A DNA stretch of 64,000 bases. It comes from Dactylosporangium aurantiacum. GTDB lineage: Bacteria > Actinomycetota > Actinomycetes > Mycobacteriales > Micromonosporaceae. A program made the position numbers and the translations under genes. Numbering within the stretch: the first letter of the stretch is position 1; every line of letters starts with the position of its first letter. Positions 15,620-23,999 of this stretch are shown in pieces. The notes below the pieces were generated by a model. The model ran no database searches, had not been told where the DNA came from, and worked only from the letters and a program-made list of their open reading frames with translations. The DNA lies in the NCBI RefSeq assembly GCF_000716715.1, contig NZ_JNYJ01000013.1:62001-126000 (forward strand). The letters are read 5' to 3'.

Positions 15620-16204
15620 GTGCTGCTCTCCGACCGTGACCTGACCAAAGAGCTCGCCGACGGCCAGTTGCGGCTCGAACCGTTCGACCGGGACCTCGTG
15701 CAGCCGTCCAGCATCGACGTGCGGCTCGACCGGTGGTTCCGGGTGTTCAACAACCACCTGTACACCCACATCGACCCGGCGACGCAGCAGGACGACCTCA
15801 CCGCGATGGTGGAGGTCGACGACGGTCAACCGTTCGTGCTGCACCCGGGCGAGTTCGTGCTCGCCTCGACGCTCGAGGTGATCAGCCTCGGCGACCAGCT
15901 TGCCGGGCGGCTCGAGGGCAAGTCCAGCCTGGGCCGGCTCGGGCTGCTGACGCACTCGACCGCGGGGTTCATCGACCCGGGGTTCTCCGGGCACGTGACG
16001 CTCGAGCTGTCCAACGTGGCCAACCTGCCGATCATGCTCTGGCCCGGGATGAAGATCGGGCAGCTGTGCATCTTCCGGCTGTCCTCGCCCTCGGAGCACC
16101 CGTACGGCTCGGCGATCTACGGCTCCCGGTACCAGGGACAGCGCGGCCCCACCCCGAGCCGCTCCTGGCAGAACTGGCGCACCTGGCCCACAACGACGCC
16201 ATGA
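15620..16204 (+). CDS. dcd: dCTP deaminase
   Basis: A 194-residue enzyme of the trimeric dCTP deaminase/dUTPase family, acting in pyrimidine deoxynucleotide synthesis. Seen are [12 protein letters not shown] at the start, [11 protein letters not shown], the substrate loop [20 protein letters not shown] and the catalytic block [17 protein letters not shown] with the essential Glu. The C-terminus [13 protein letters not shown] is the typical lid. GTG start 11 bases after the MarR stop. Some actinobacterial homologues are bifunctional (dCTP to dUMP); the sequence alone does not decide. Confidence 0.95.
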   Translation: MLLSDRDLTKELADGQLRLEPFDRDLVQPSSIDVRLDRWFRVFNNHLYTHIDPATQQDDLTAMVEVDDGQPFVLHPGEFVLASTLEVISLGDQLAGRLEGKSSLGRLGLLTHSTAGFIDPGFSGHVTLELSNVANLPIMLWPGMKIGQLCIFRLSSPSEHPYGSAIYGSRYQGQRGPTPSRSWQNWRTWPTTTP

Positions 16205-16208
16205 AAAA

Positions 16209-16236
16209 GGGCGGCTCCCGAAACCAGGAGCCGCCC
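16209..16236. terminator. Rho-independent terminator, strongest for the minus strand
   Basis: Perfect 10-bp stem GGGCGGCTCC / GGAGCCGCCC, 8-base loop. On the minus strand it is followed by five T residues, so it serves the NlpC/P60 gene and also faces dcd. Confidence 0.85.
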
Positions 16237-16247
16237 TCAACACAAAG

Positions 16248-17234
16248 CTAAGCGACGCGCCCGTACCCAGCGATCGGATATGTGTCGATCTTCTTCATCC
16301 GGACCACGTCGCCGGTGGTCGGGGCATGGACCATCCAGCCGCCGCCGACGTACATCCCCATGTGGTGCATGTCGCTGTAGAAGAACACCAGGTCGCCGGC
16401 CTTCAGGTCGGCGCGGCTGACGCGCTTGGTGTCCGCGTACTGCCACTTGGTGTAGTGCCGCAGCGTGTGGCCGGCCTGCTTCCAGGCGTAGAGCGTGAGG
16501 CCGGAGCAGTCGAAGGTGTTGGGGCCCTCGGCCGCCCACACGTACTTCTTGCCGATCTGCTGGCAGGCGACCTGCGCGGCCTTGGCGGCGTCGCCGCCGG
16601 AGTACTCGACCGGGCAGGCGACCGGGCGCAGCTCACCGGTCGCACCGCTGCTGCCGTACGCCTTGGTGCGCATCTCGTTGAGCGCCTTGATCTCGGCGTT
16701 GATGGTGGTCTCCTTGGCCGCCATCTCCGCCTCGGCCGCCTTCTGGGTGGCGATCAGGTCGTCGAGGGGCTTCTTCTGCTCGTCGAGGACCTTCTTGCTG
16801 TCCAGGACGTCCTTGATGCCCTCCGCCTCGTCCTTGGCGATCATGTTGAGCAGGACCAGCTGCTCGGCGAACGTGTCCGGCGAGCCGGTGGTCATCAGCG
16901 CGTTGAAGCTGGAGACCCGACCGGTCTTGTACTGCAGCACCGAGAACGCGCTGACCCGCAGCAGCGCCGTGTCGACCTGCGCCTGCAGCGGGTCGATCTT
17001 GCTCTTGAGCTGGGCCTGCTTCGCCAGGTTGGCCTTCAGCTCACCCTTGAGCTGGTTGTGCTGCTCGATGATGGGCTCGACTTCGTTCCATTTCTTGTCG
17101 ATCTGCGCTTCGAGCTCGGCCGGGGTCGGCTCCGCGTGCGCGGCGCCGGTGATCCCGAGGGCGAGCGACAGACCTCCGAGTGTGGCGACGAGCAGCCGCA
17201 ACATACGGTTGGGCCGCCTCGTATGGGTCTCCAC
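16248..17234 (-). CDS. Secreted NlpC/P60 peptidoglycan endopeptidase (RipA-like)
   Basis: A 328-residue secreted cell-wall hydrolase. A signal peptide covers ~1-34 (ends GAAHAEP). A long coiled coil spans ~35-205. The NlpC/P60 domain covers ~215-328, with catalytic C243 in NTFDCSGLT, H291 in MHHMGMYVG and a third polar residue near H303. Such enzymes cleave the D-Glu/meso-DAP link and are needed for daughter-cell separation. GTG at 17234 has AAGGAG 11 bases upstream. The 5' leader carries a ydaO-type riboswitch, so expression is likely reduced when c-di-AMP is high. Confidence 0.92.
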   Translation of the reverse strand: METHTRRPNRMLRLLVATLGGLSLALGITGAAHAEPTPAELEAQIDKKWNEVEPIIEQHNQLKGELKANLAKQAQLKSKIDPLQAQVDTALLRVSAFSVLQYKTGRVSSFNALMTTGSPDTFAEQLVLLNMIAKDEAEGIKDVLDSKKVLDEQKKPLDDLIATQKAAEAEMAAKETTINAEIKALNEMRTKAYGSSGATGELRPVACPVEYSGGDAAKAAQVACQQIGKKYVWAAEGPNTFDCSGLTLYAWKQAGHTLRHYTKWQYADTKRVSRADLKAGDLVFFYSDMHHMGMYVGGGWMVHAPTTGDVVRMKKIDTYPIAGYGRVA

Positions 17235-17254
17235 CGAGGAGTTGCTCCTTCTTC

Positions 17255-17390
17255 CAGCCGCCTACCGGGTTAGCTGACGGGTTCGGGCGGAGAAGGTCGC
17301 CCTACCGCGAACGTCGCGGATTCACCCCGATGGCGCAGTTGGGTCCCCGGTTCAGAAAAATCGACTCGGCGGTGCCGTCTGGCGCACCCG
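17255..17390 (-). ncRNA. Cyclic di-AMP riboswitch (ydaO-yuaA type)
   Basis: The minus-strand leader of the NlpC/P60 gene contains the conserved blocks of the actinobacterial ydaO element: CCGGGGACCCAAC, then ATCGGGGTGAATCCGCG, then TAGGGCGACCTTCTCCG, CCCGAACCCGTCAGC and TAACCCGGTAGGCGG. This RNA class senses c-di-AMP and commonly precedes cell-wall hydrolase genes in this phylum. Ends are approximate. Confidence 0.88.
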
Positions 17391-17488
17391 TGCTGGGCGC
17401 GGACATCCACACGACCGGAAATCACGGTATGGCGACCGCTCCCACGGAGCAAGTCAGCCCGCGATTGTTGTCCGATTTGGCCGAAAAG

Positions 17489-18337
17489 TCACGCGGCCTT
17501 GGTGACGTACACGTCATCAATTGCACCGGTGAACTGATCGTTGTTCGCGCTGGTCCCCTTGCCACCAATACAGAGCGGATCCGCGTTCACTATGGACAGT
17601 GACGAAGGAATAGCTGACCGTCCCTTGAGTTGGCCGTCCACGGCCACCGTGAGCAGGGCGTCACGGCGCGAGCACTCAACCCGGTGCCATCTGCCGTCAG
17701 CCACGGTCAGCGATGCGAGTGCTACGTAAATGGTAGGTCCGCCCGTTCCGACAATCACACAACTGGGGTGTCCGGCGGCGCCGTCGACCTGCAACTTGAA
17801 CTGACTGTCACCGACCGAGAACCCTTTTTGCAGAACATTGGCGCCCTTGGAAGTCTCATCGGGTCCGACGAGCACACTCGCGCCATAGGTGAACGCACCC
17901 TGTCCCGGATTGAGAAATTCCGCGGGACCACTCTGCAGGATGGCGCGCGCACAACTCTGTGCACCGTAATGCTCACACCGGGGCGGGAATCGCACCGCGA
18001 GTCCGCCGGCGTGCGGGACCGCGGACAGCTCGCCCCCGGCGCTGCGGATCCGCAACGGCAGCCGGCCCGCGCCGTCCAGGACGGGCCCCGTGACGCCGCC
18101 GTCGAAGGTGTACCGCACCCCGGCATGCGCCGACTGCCCCGACGCGGCCGGCTGCACCGCCTGGGTCACCGTGGCGGCGCCGGACACCACCGCCGAGGCC
18201 GGCGGCCGACCGCTCGCGGCGGCGGGCGGCGGCGCGGTCCCGGCCGGCTCGCGGCGCAGCGCCCAGGCGCCGGCCACGACCACCAGCGTGACCGCGGCAA
18301 GCGTCATGAGCCGTCGCCGGCGGGGCCACGTCCGCAT
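17489..18337 (-). CDS. Membrane-anchored or secreted LamG-type (concanavalin-like) protein
   Basis: A 282-residue protein with a basic N-terminus and one hydrophobic helix (residues 10-26, LMTLAAVTLVVVAGAWAL). An Ala/Pro linker follows, then a jelly-roll domain from ~72 to the end: GVRYTFDGGV, FTYGASVLVG, DSQFKLQVDG, VADGRWHRVECSRRDALLTV and FTGAIDDVYV. This is the strand order of LamG/pentraxin-like lectin folds, which bind carbohydrate or mediate surface contacts. Four cysteines in the domain could form disulphides outside the cell. It lies upstream of the riboswitch-controlled NlpC/P60 gene in the same direction, with ~100 bp between its end and the leader. Confidence 0.7.
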   Translation of the reverse strand: MRTWPRRRRLMTLAAVTLVVVAGAWALRREPAGTAPPPAAASGRPPASAVVSGAATVTQAVQPAASGQSAHAGVRYTFDGGVTGPVLDGAGRLPLRIRSAGGELSAVPHAGGLAVRFPPRCEHYGAQSCARAILQSGPAEFLNPGQGAFTYGASVLVGPDETSKGANVLQKGFSVGDSQFKLQVDGAAGHPSCVIVGTGGPTIYVALASLTVADGRWHRVECSRRDALLTVAVDGQLKGRSAIPSSLSIVNADPLCIGGKGTSANNDQFTGAIDDVYVTKAA

Positions 18338-18418
18338 AACCGGACACTATGCCGCGCCAGACCGGGCAAAAGGCCACGAACCACGCTACAACGACACGAT
18401 CGAGGGAGGGGGACCTGG

Positions 18419-19450
18419 TCAGGCCGGCGCCGGCTCCTCCGAGACGGCCTGGCCGACGACGGCGGTGAGCACGTCGTCCAGGGTCACCACGCCGATCGGC
18501 ACCCGGCCGTCGCTGACCAGCACGATGTGCTGCCGCTCCCGGCGCATCGCGAGCAGCAGCTCGGCGAGGGTCCGCGTCGGCGGCACGATGCCGAGCGGGC
18601 GGATCAGCTCCAGCGGGATCGGCGCCCGCCGCTGCGGGCCGACGAACCCGATGACGTCCTTGACGTGGACGAAGCCCAGCACCCGCCGCGACGCGCGCTC
18701 CACGACCGGGAAGCGCGAGCGGTTGGTGCGGGTGGCGAGGACCTCCAGCGACGCCGGGGAGACGTCCTCCGCCACCGTGGTGATCTCCGACCAGCGGCGC
18801 AGCGCGTCGCGGGCCGTGCGCTGGCTCAGCGCGAGCGCGCCGGTGATGCGGGCGTGTTCCTCGGGCGCCAACAGGCCCTCCGTGGTCGCCTGGGCGGCCA
18901 GCCCGGCGAGCTCCTCGGCGGTGAAGACGGTCTTGACCGAGCCGGTCGTCTCGATCCGCCACAGCGACAGGATCATCCGCGAGGCCCACTTCATGGCGAC
19001 CAGCACCGGCTTGGTGGCCATGCAGAACGCGAGCATCGGCGGGCCGAGCCACAGCACCGCTCGCTCGGGCGAGGCGAGGGTCAGGTTCTTCGGGACCATC
19101 TCACCGAGCACGGTGTGTGCGAAGACGATGACCCCGAGCGTCAGGACGAGCGCGGTCGGATGGATCAGCTGCTCCGGTACGTGCAGCGACGCGAACGGCC
19201 CCTCCAGCGCGTGCGCGAGCGCGGGCTCACTCAGCGCACCGAGGCCGAGGGTGCAGATCGTGACGCCGAGCTGGGCACCGGCGATCATGAGCGGGATCTC
19301 GTTCATCGCGCGCAGCGCCGAGCGGGCCCGCCGGGACGTGGCCGCCAGCGGCTCGATCATGGTGCGGCGCGACGCGATGAGGGCGAACTCGCTGGCGACG
19401 AAGAACGCGTTGCCCAGCAGCAGCAGGACGGTGACCAGCAGCTCAATCAT
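18419..19450 (-). CDS. CNNM/CorC-like membrane protein with CBS domains (second of pair)
   Basis: A 343-residue membrane protein of the hemolysin C/CNNM family. The DUF21 transmembrane domain (~1-190) begins MIELLVTVLLLLGNAFFVAS and includes GAQLGVTICTLGLGAL and LGEMVPKNLTLA. A CBS pair follows (RSRFPVVERASRRVLGFVHV, then RQHIVLVSDGRVPIGVVTLD). Unlike its neighbour it lacks the C-terminal CorC/HlyC domain. Members export Mg2+/Co2+ or other divalent ions. ATG at 19450 overlaps the stop of the upstream gene, so the two form an operon and perhaps a hetero-oligomer. Confidence 0.88.
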   Translation of the reverse strand: MIELLVTVLLLLGNAFFVASEFALIASRRTMIEPLAATSRRARSALRAMNEIPLMIAGAQLGVTICTLGLGALSEPALAHALEGPFASLHVPEQLIHPTALVLTLGVIVFAHTVLGEMVPKNLTLASPERAVLWLGPPMLAFCMATKPVLVAMKWASRMILSLWRIETTGSVKTVFTAEELAGLAAQATTEGLLAPEEHARITGALALSQRTARDALRRWSEITTVAEDVSPASLEVLATRTNRSRFPVVERASRRVLGFVHVKDVIGFVGPQRRAPIPLELIRPLGIVPPTRTLAELLLAMRRERQHIVLVSDGRVPIGVVTLDDVLTAVVGQAVSEEPAPA

Positions 19451-20771
19451 CGATGTCCTCCGGCCGCACGACGCGGACCTGCTCGATGCGGCGCCGCTCG
19501 ACCTCAACGACGGTGAACTCCCAGCCGTCCTCTTTCCAGATCTCCCCGACGGTCGGGATCCGGCCCAGGCGGGCCATCAGGAAGCCGGCGAGCGTCTCGT
19601 ACGGCCCCTCGGGCATCCGGAAGCCGGTCACCTCGGCCAGCTCGTCCTCGCGCAGCACGCCGTCGACGAGCGAGGTGCGCTCGTTGCCGGGGGCGGTGAG
19701 GTCGGGCATGCCGTGCGCGGTGGTCGGCTCCTCCTCGACGTCGTGCTCGTCGGCGATCTCACCGACCAGCTCCTCCACCAGGTCCTCGACGGTGACGACG
19801 CCGTCGGTGCCGCCGTACTCGTCCACCACGATCGCGAAGTCGGAGCCGCTGCGGCGCAGGGCCTGCAGGACGCCGTCGAGGTCGAGGCTCTCCGGCACGA
19901 ACACCGGCTCGCGGGCGACCGCGCCGACCTTCGTCGTCGGGCGGCGCACCGGCGGGACACCGAGCGCGTCGGTGACCGTGACGACCCCGGTGACCTGGTC
20001 GAGCGTCTGGACGTACACCGGAAAACGGCTGTAACCGGTCTGCACCGAGGTGGCCAGCAGGTCGGCGACGGTCGCGTCGGCACGCAGTGAGACGACGTCG
20101 ACGCGGGGCGTCATCGCCTCGGCCGCGCGCTTGTCTCCGAAGCGGATGGTCCGCTGCAGCAACACGGCCGTCTCCCGCGGCAGGGCGCCGGCGCGGGCCG
20201 AGATCGCCGCGAGCAGCCCCAGCTCCTCGGGCGAGCGGGCGCTGGCCAGCTCCTCCTGGGGCTCGACGCCGAACCGGCGCACGACCCAGTTGGCGGAGCC
20301 GTTGAGCAGGCCGATGAGCCAGGAGAACAGCTTGGAGAACATCCGCTGCGGGCCGGCGGTGGCCCGGGCCACCGGCATCGGCTTGGCGAGCGCGGCGTTC
20401 TTCGGCACCAGCTCGCCGAAGAGCATCGACAGCAGCGTGGCGACGATCAGCGCCGCGACGTGTCCGGCACCCTGCGTCACGGTGCCGAACAGGGGCTCCA
20501 GCAGCGGCTCGAACAGGTGCGACAGCGCGGGCTCGGCGAGATAGCCGGCGAGCAGGGCGGAGATGGTGATGCCGAGCTGCGCGCCGGACAGCTGGAACGA
20601 CAGCTCCCGCAGCGCGGTCCGGACGGTGCGCGCGGTGCGGTCGCCGGAGCTGGCCTGCTGGTCGATCTCGGCGCGGTCGACCGTCACCAGCGCGAACTCG
20701 GCGGCGACGAAGCCCGCGTTCGCCGCGGTGAGCAGCGCGAAGGCCAGCAGGGGCAACAGGGTGGTGAACAC
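19443..20771 (-). CDS. CNNM/CorC-like membrane protein with CBS and CorC domains (first of pair)
   Basis: A 442-residue protein. The DUF21 membrane domain starts VFTTLLPLLAFALLTAANAG and has GAQLGITISALLAGYLAEPA and FGELVPKNAALAKP. The CBS pair (~205-325) includes MTPRVDVVSLRADATVADLL, SRFPVYVQTLDQVTGVV and VVDEYGGTDGVVTVEDL. The C-terminal CorC/HlyC domain ends VEVERRRIEQVRVV. GTG at 20771 is chosen because the first hydrophobic helix begins there; the frame is open upstream with no membrane or family features. It is coupled to the next gene by an 8-bp overlap. Divergent from the small gene at 20942. Confidence 0.9.
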   Translation of the reverse strand: MFTTLLPLLAFALLTAANAGFVAAEFALVTVDRAEIDQQASSGDRTARTVRTALRELSFQLSGAQLGITISALLAGYLAEPALSHLFEPLLEPLFGTVTQGAGHVAALIVATLLSMLFGELVPKNAALAKPMPVARATAGPQRMFSKLFSWLIGLLNGSANWVVRRFGVEPQEELASARSPEELGLLAAISARAGALPRETAVLLQRTIRFGDKRAAEAMTPRVDVVSLRADATVADLLATSVQTGYSRFPVYVQTLDQVTGVVTVTDALGVPPVRRPTTKVGAVAREPVFVPESLDLDGVLQALRRSGSDFAIVVDEYGGTDGVVTVEDLVEELVGEIADEHDVEEEPTTAHGMPDLTAPGNERTSLVDGVLREDELAEVTGFRMPEGPYETLAGFLMARLGRIPTVGEIWKEDGWEFTVVEVERRRIEQVRVVRPEDIDD

Positions 20772-20806
20772 GCGCGCGCGACGATCCCTTCGAGGTGACA
20801 GCCGAT

Positions 20807-20822
20807 TGTTCCACGTGAACCC
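20807..20822. promoter_or_regulatory. Degenerate parS-like site
   Basis: TGTTCCACGTGAACCC matches 13 of 16 positions of the ParB-binding parS consensus TGTTTCACGTGAAACA, including the central CACGTG. It lies in the intergenic region left of the CNNM operon start. A single imperfect site is weak evidence; it may instead be part of an operator. Confidence 0.3.
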
Positions 20823-20941
20823 ACCGGCCGCTGACGGCGGCCGCCCCGGTATCGAGAGGCATAGATCACCCTCCCTCTTTCGGGGTCTTTCCGCCCTCCG
20901 AGGCAGCGCGGATGCTGTGGAAACGACACGAGGAGGGCGGA

Positions 20942-21175
20942 ATGGGAGCGGCACTGATCGGTGTCTGCATAGCGGTCGTTGCCGGGTTCGCCGCCGGCAG
21001 CGCGAACACCAGGGCGAAGCGCGCCCGGCTGGACTACACGCGCACGAAGGCGCTCGTGCCCGGGGCGCGCAAGACCGCGTGGGCGGAGAGCCTGCGAGGC
21101 CTCCGCGTGATCGCGACCGCGGCAGCTGTACTGGTGGCGCTGGCGATGGCGATGAACGTCATCGGGCAGCGCTGA
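20942..21175 (+). CDS. Small two-helix membrane protein
   Basis: A 77-residue protein of unknown function. Helices lie at residues ~3-20 (ALIGVCIAVVAGFAAGSA) and ~54-72 (GLRVIATAAAVLVALAMAMN), flanking a basic cytoplasmic segment (NTRAKRARLDYTRTKAL). ATG at 20942 is preceded by GAGGAGGGCGG, a strong ribosome site. It is divergent from the CNNM operon and converges on the Fe-S oxidoreductase gene. Confidence 0.6.
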   Translation: MGAALIGVCIAVVAGFAAGSANTRAKRARLDYTRTKALVPGARKTAWAESLRGLRVIATAAAVLVALAMAMNVIGQR

Positions 21176-21217
21176 CGCCTCCGAAGGTAGAGCGAAAAGT
21201 CCGTTTTGTCAATTACG

Positions 21218-23356
21218 TCACGAAGACAGCGAGCGCAGCAGTACCGACGCGACATCCACGACCTCGACGTCGTCCGGCGCGGCACCGGCCGCCTTCTTGC
21301 CGGTGACCCCGTCGCCGAGCATCGTCAGGCAGAACGGGCACGACACGGCGACGGTCTTCGCTCCGGTCGACAGGGCCTCTTCGACCCGCTCGACGTTGAT
21401 CCGCTTGCCGATCCGCTCCTCCATCCACATGCGTGCGCCGCCGGCGCCGCAGCAGAACGAGCGCTCCGCGAAGCGGTCCATCTCCACCAGGCCCGCGTCC
21501 TCGTTCGTGGAGGCGACCGCGCCGAGCACCTCGCGCGGCGGCGCGAAGACCCGGTTGTGCCGGCCGAGGTAGCACGGGTCGTGGTAGGTGATCGCACCGT
21601 CGAGCGGCTGCACCGGGGTGAGCTTGCCGGCGGCGACCAGCTGGGCCAGCAGCTGCGTGTGGTGGATGACCTCGAAGTGCCCGCCGAGCTGGCCGTACTC
21701 GTTGGCGAGGGTGTTGAAGCAGTGCGGGCAGGTGGCGACGATCTTCTTGACGCCGGCCTCGTTGAGCGTCTCGACGTTCTGCTGGGCGAGCATCTGGAAG
21801 ACGAACTCGTTGCCGATGCGGCGGGCGGGGTCGCCGGTGCAGGTCTCCCCCTGGCCGAGGATCGCGAACGACACGCCGGCCTCGTTGAGCAGCGTGGCCA
21901 CGGCGCGGGTGGTCTTCTTGGCGCGATCCTCGAAGGCACCGGCGCAGCCGACCCAGAACAGGTACTCGAAGTCGCCGCCGTCGGCCACGTTCGGGACGGT
22001 GAAGTCCAGGCCCTTGGTCCAATCCTCGCGGGTCGACTGGGCCGCGCCCCACGGGTTGCCCTTGTTCTCCAGGTTGCGCAGCATGACGCCGGCCTCGGTC
22101 GGGAAGTTCGACTCGATGAGGACCTGGTAGCGGCGCATGTCGACGATGTGGTCGACGTGCTCGATGTCGACCGGGCACTGCTCGACGCAGGCGCCGCAGG
22201 TGGTGCAGGACCACAGCACGTCGGGGTCGATCACGCCGTTCTCGTCGACGCCGCCGACGAGCGGCCGGTCCTTCTCCGCCAGGGCCAGCACGTCGACCTT
22301 GGCCAGCGCCTCCTCGGTGGCGTTGGCGCCGCCGGCCAGCAGGTAGGGCGCCTTCGCGTACGCGTGGTCGCGCAGGCCGAGGATGAGCAGCTTCGGCGAG
22401 AGCGGCTTGCCGGTGTTCCAGGCCGGGCACTGCGACTGGCACCGCCCGCACTCGGTGCAGGTGGTGAAGTCGAGCATGCCCTTCCACGTGAACTGCTCGA
22501 CCTGCGCGACGCCGAACTGGTCCTTCTCCGGGTCGGCCTCCTCGAAGTCGAGCGGCTTGCCGCCGCTCATCATCGGGCGCAGGGCGCCGAGGCCGGAGCC
22601 GGCGCGGCCCGGGGTGCGCTTGAAGTAGATGTTGAAGAACGCGAGGAAGCGGTGCCAGGCGACGCCCATCGTGATGTTGCTGGCGATCACGATGACCCAG
22701 GTCATCGACACGATGATCTTCACCATGGCGATGAGGCTGACTGCGGCGGCGCTGGCCGGCAGCACATCGCCGAGCGCGTGGCTGACCGGCGCGGCCCAGA
22801 CCGGCCACTCGAGCGTGTCGTTGGCGGCCTTGAAGCCGCGGATGAAGAAGCCGCAGAGCAGCACCGCGAGGATCGTGTACTCGACGTAGTACGCCTGCCA
22901 CATCGTCGAGCCGGCGAAGCGGGAGCGCCGGTTGGGGTTGCTCGGCAGGTTGCGCAGCCGGATGCCGATCAGGACCAGGATGCCGATGAAGCCGAGCACA
23001 CCGATCCACTCGGTGACCAGGCCGTAGACGTTCCAGCCGCCGATCAGCGGCAGGCCGTGGTCGGGCACGGCGACCTCGAAGTACGCCTCGAGCACCAGCG
23101 ACGACAGCGCGATGAACGCGATCATGACGAACCAGTGCGCGGCGCCGACGACGGTCCAGCGCAGCATCCTGGTGTGGCCGAGCGTCTCGGCCAGCATGGT
23201 CTTGAGGCGCAGGCCGCGGGAGTCGCCCCGGGTCGGGTCGGGCTGGCCGAGCCGCACGACGGAGAGCATGCGGCGCACGGTGCGCACGACGAGCACGACG
23301 GCCACGACGGTGATCACCGCCGCGACACTGGTCGCGATGATCTGCACTGGGCCCAT
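21218..23356 (-). CDS. Membrane-bound Fe-S oxidoreductase (heterodisulfide reductase/GlpC-like)
   Basis: A 712-residue protein. The N-terminal ~260 residues carry five or six membrane helices of the NarI/HdrE-like quinone-interacting type. A ferredoxin domain follows with two CxxCxxCxxxC clusters (CTECGRCQSQCP and CTTCGACVEQCP). The C-terminal half has two CCG domains (HDPCYLGRHNRVF and SFCCGAGGARMWMEE, with the earlier CPHCFNTL). It probably moves electrons between a cytoplasmic donor and the quinone pool. Homologues are widespread in actinobacteria and have been linked to acyl-CoA or lactate oxidation; the partner is not in the window. Confidence 0.9.
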   Translation of the reverse strand: MGPVQIIATSVAAVITVVAVVLVVRTVRRMLSVVRLGQPDPTRGDSRGLRLKTMLAETLGHTRMLRWTVVGAAHWFVMIAFIALSSLVLEAYFEVAVPDHGLPLIGGWNVYGLVTEWIGVLGFIGILVLIGIRLRNLPSNPNRRSRFAGSTMWQAYYVEYTILAVLLCGFFIRGFKAANDTLEWPVWAAPVSHALGDVLPASAAAVSLIAMVKIIVSMTWVIVIASNITMGVAWHRFLAFFNIYFKRTPGRAGSGLGALRPMMSGGKPLDFEEADPEKDQFGVAQVEQFTWKGMLDFTTCTECGRCQSQCPAWNTGKPLSPKLLILGLRDHAYAKAPYLLAGGANATEEALAKVDVLALAEKDRPLVGGVDENGVIDPDVLWSCTTCGACVEQCPVDIEHVDHIVDMRRYQVLIESNFPTEAGVMLRNLENKGNPWGAAQSTREDWTKGLDFTVPNVADGGDFEYLFWVGCAGAFEDRAKKTTRAVATLLNEAGVSFAILGQGETCTGDPARRIGNEFVFQMLAQQNVETLNEAGVKKIVATCPHCFNTLANEYGQLGGHFEVIHHTQLLAQLVAAGKLTPVQPLDGAITYHDPCYLGRHNRVFAPPREVLGAVASTNEDAGLVEMDRFAERSFCCGAGGARMWMEERIGKRINVERVEEALSTGAKTVAVSCPFCLTMLGDGVTGKKAAGAAPDDVEVVDVASVLLRSLSS

Positions 23357-23377
23357 GCCGATGCCTCCAACGCCGCT

Positions 23378-23422
23378 GGTCCTGAATTAGGACCTTAGTC
23401 CCCTCGTTACCGGTGGGTAACG
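23378..23422. promoter_or_regulatory. Two operator-like inverted repeats upstream of the Fe-S oxidoreductase
   Basis: GGTCCTGAATTAGGACC (23378-23394, 6-bp arms) and CGTTACCGGTGGGTAACG (23405-23422, 7-bp arms) lie 22-66 bp upstream of the start at 23356. They are candidate repressor sites; the regulator is unknown. Confidence 0.4.
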
Positions 23423-23528
23423 TGAAGTTTGTCGCAGCAAACGCTAAGACACCGGGATGCAACGGTCACGGGCGACGGCACAAGTTGTGACAGATTAGCG
23501 GTGCGGTGCCGTTCGGGAGCGCCAAGAA

Positions 23529-23562
23529 GCCCCCTCGACACGTTGGTGTGCCGAAGGGGCCC
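23529..23562. terminator. Terminator downstream of crgA
   Basis: Stem GCCCC-TCG-ACAC against GTGT-CGA-GGGGC with small internal mismatches and loop GTTG, 23 bp past the crgA stop on the minus strand. Confidence 0.65.
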
Positions 23563-23584
23563 AGGCCGTGGAGCAGGGGCTAGC

Positions 23585-23869
23585 TCAGCGCCACTTGGAC
23601 AGGACGCCGAGCGACGCGACGAGGAACCCGAAGCCGATGGCCAGGTTCCAGTACTGCAGCTTGGCCACGGCGGAGAACGCATCCACGTCGAAGAAGCCCT
23701 GCGTCAGGTAGTAGGCGACCAACCACCCGATGCCGATCACGATGAGGCTCACCGCCAGGATCGGCACCCAGACCGGGCTTGGACGGCGCTTGGCGGCGGC
23801 CGTCTCCTGTGGGCGCAACTCCGCCGGCGGCGTGTACACCTTCTTCTTACGAACTGTCGACTTCGGCAC
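23585..23869 (-). CDS. crgA: Cell division protein CrgA
   Basis: A 94-residue membrane protein that helps recruit septal peptidoglycan synthesis proteins in actinobacteria. It starts VPKSTVRKKKVYTPP. Two helices are seen (~36-58, VWVPILAVSLIVIGIGWLVA; ~74-90, LAIGFGFLVASLG) with the conserved QYWNLAIGFGFL before the KWR end. GTG at 23869 follows AGGAGAG, and starting there gives the usual family length. In Mycobacterium and Streptomyces crgA sits close to pabA and the pknAB operon, as here. Confidence 0.95.
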   Translation of the reverse strand: MPKSTVRKKKVYTPPAELRPQETAAAKRRPSPVWVPILAVSLIVIGIGWLVAYYLTQGFFDVDAFSAVAKLQYWNLAIGFGFLVASLGVLSKWR

Positions 23870-23999
23870 GGCGCTCTCCTGGAGGGGTCGTCTGGCCAAC
23901 ACTATCCACGTGACGCCGCCACCTCCGCCAGCGTCGGCCTGAATAATGTTCTACGTCTAGCGTAGTCAAGTCGGCACGCGCGTGCGGGGAGGGGTCGTG

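Noticed and set aside
22481..22496. Second CACGTGAA-containing sequence resembling parS
   Set aside because: Only 10 of 16 matches and within coding sequence of the Fe-S oxidoreductase.
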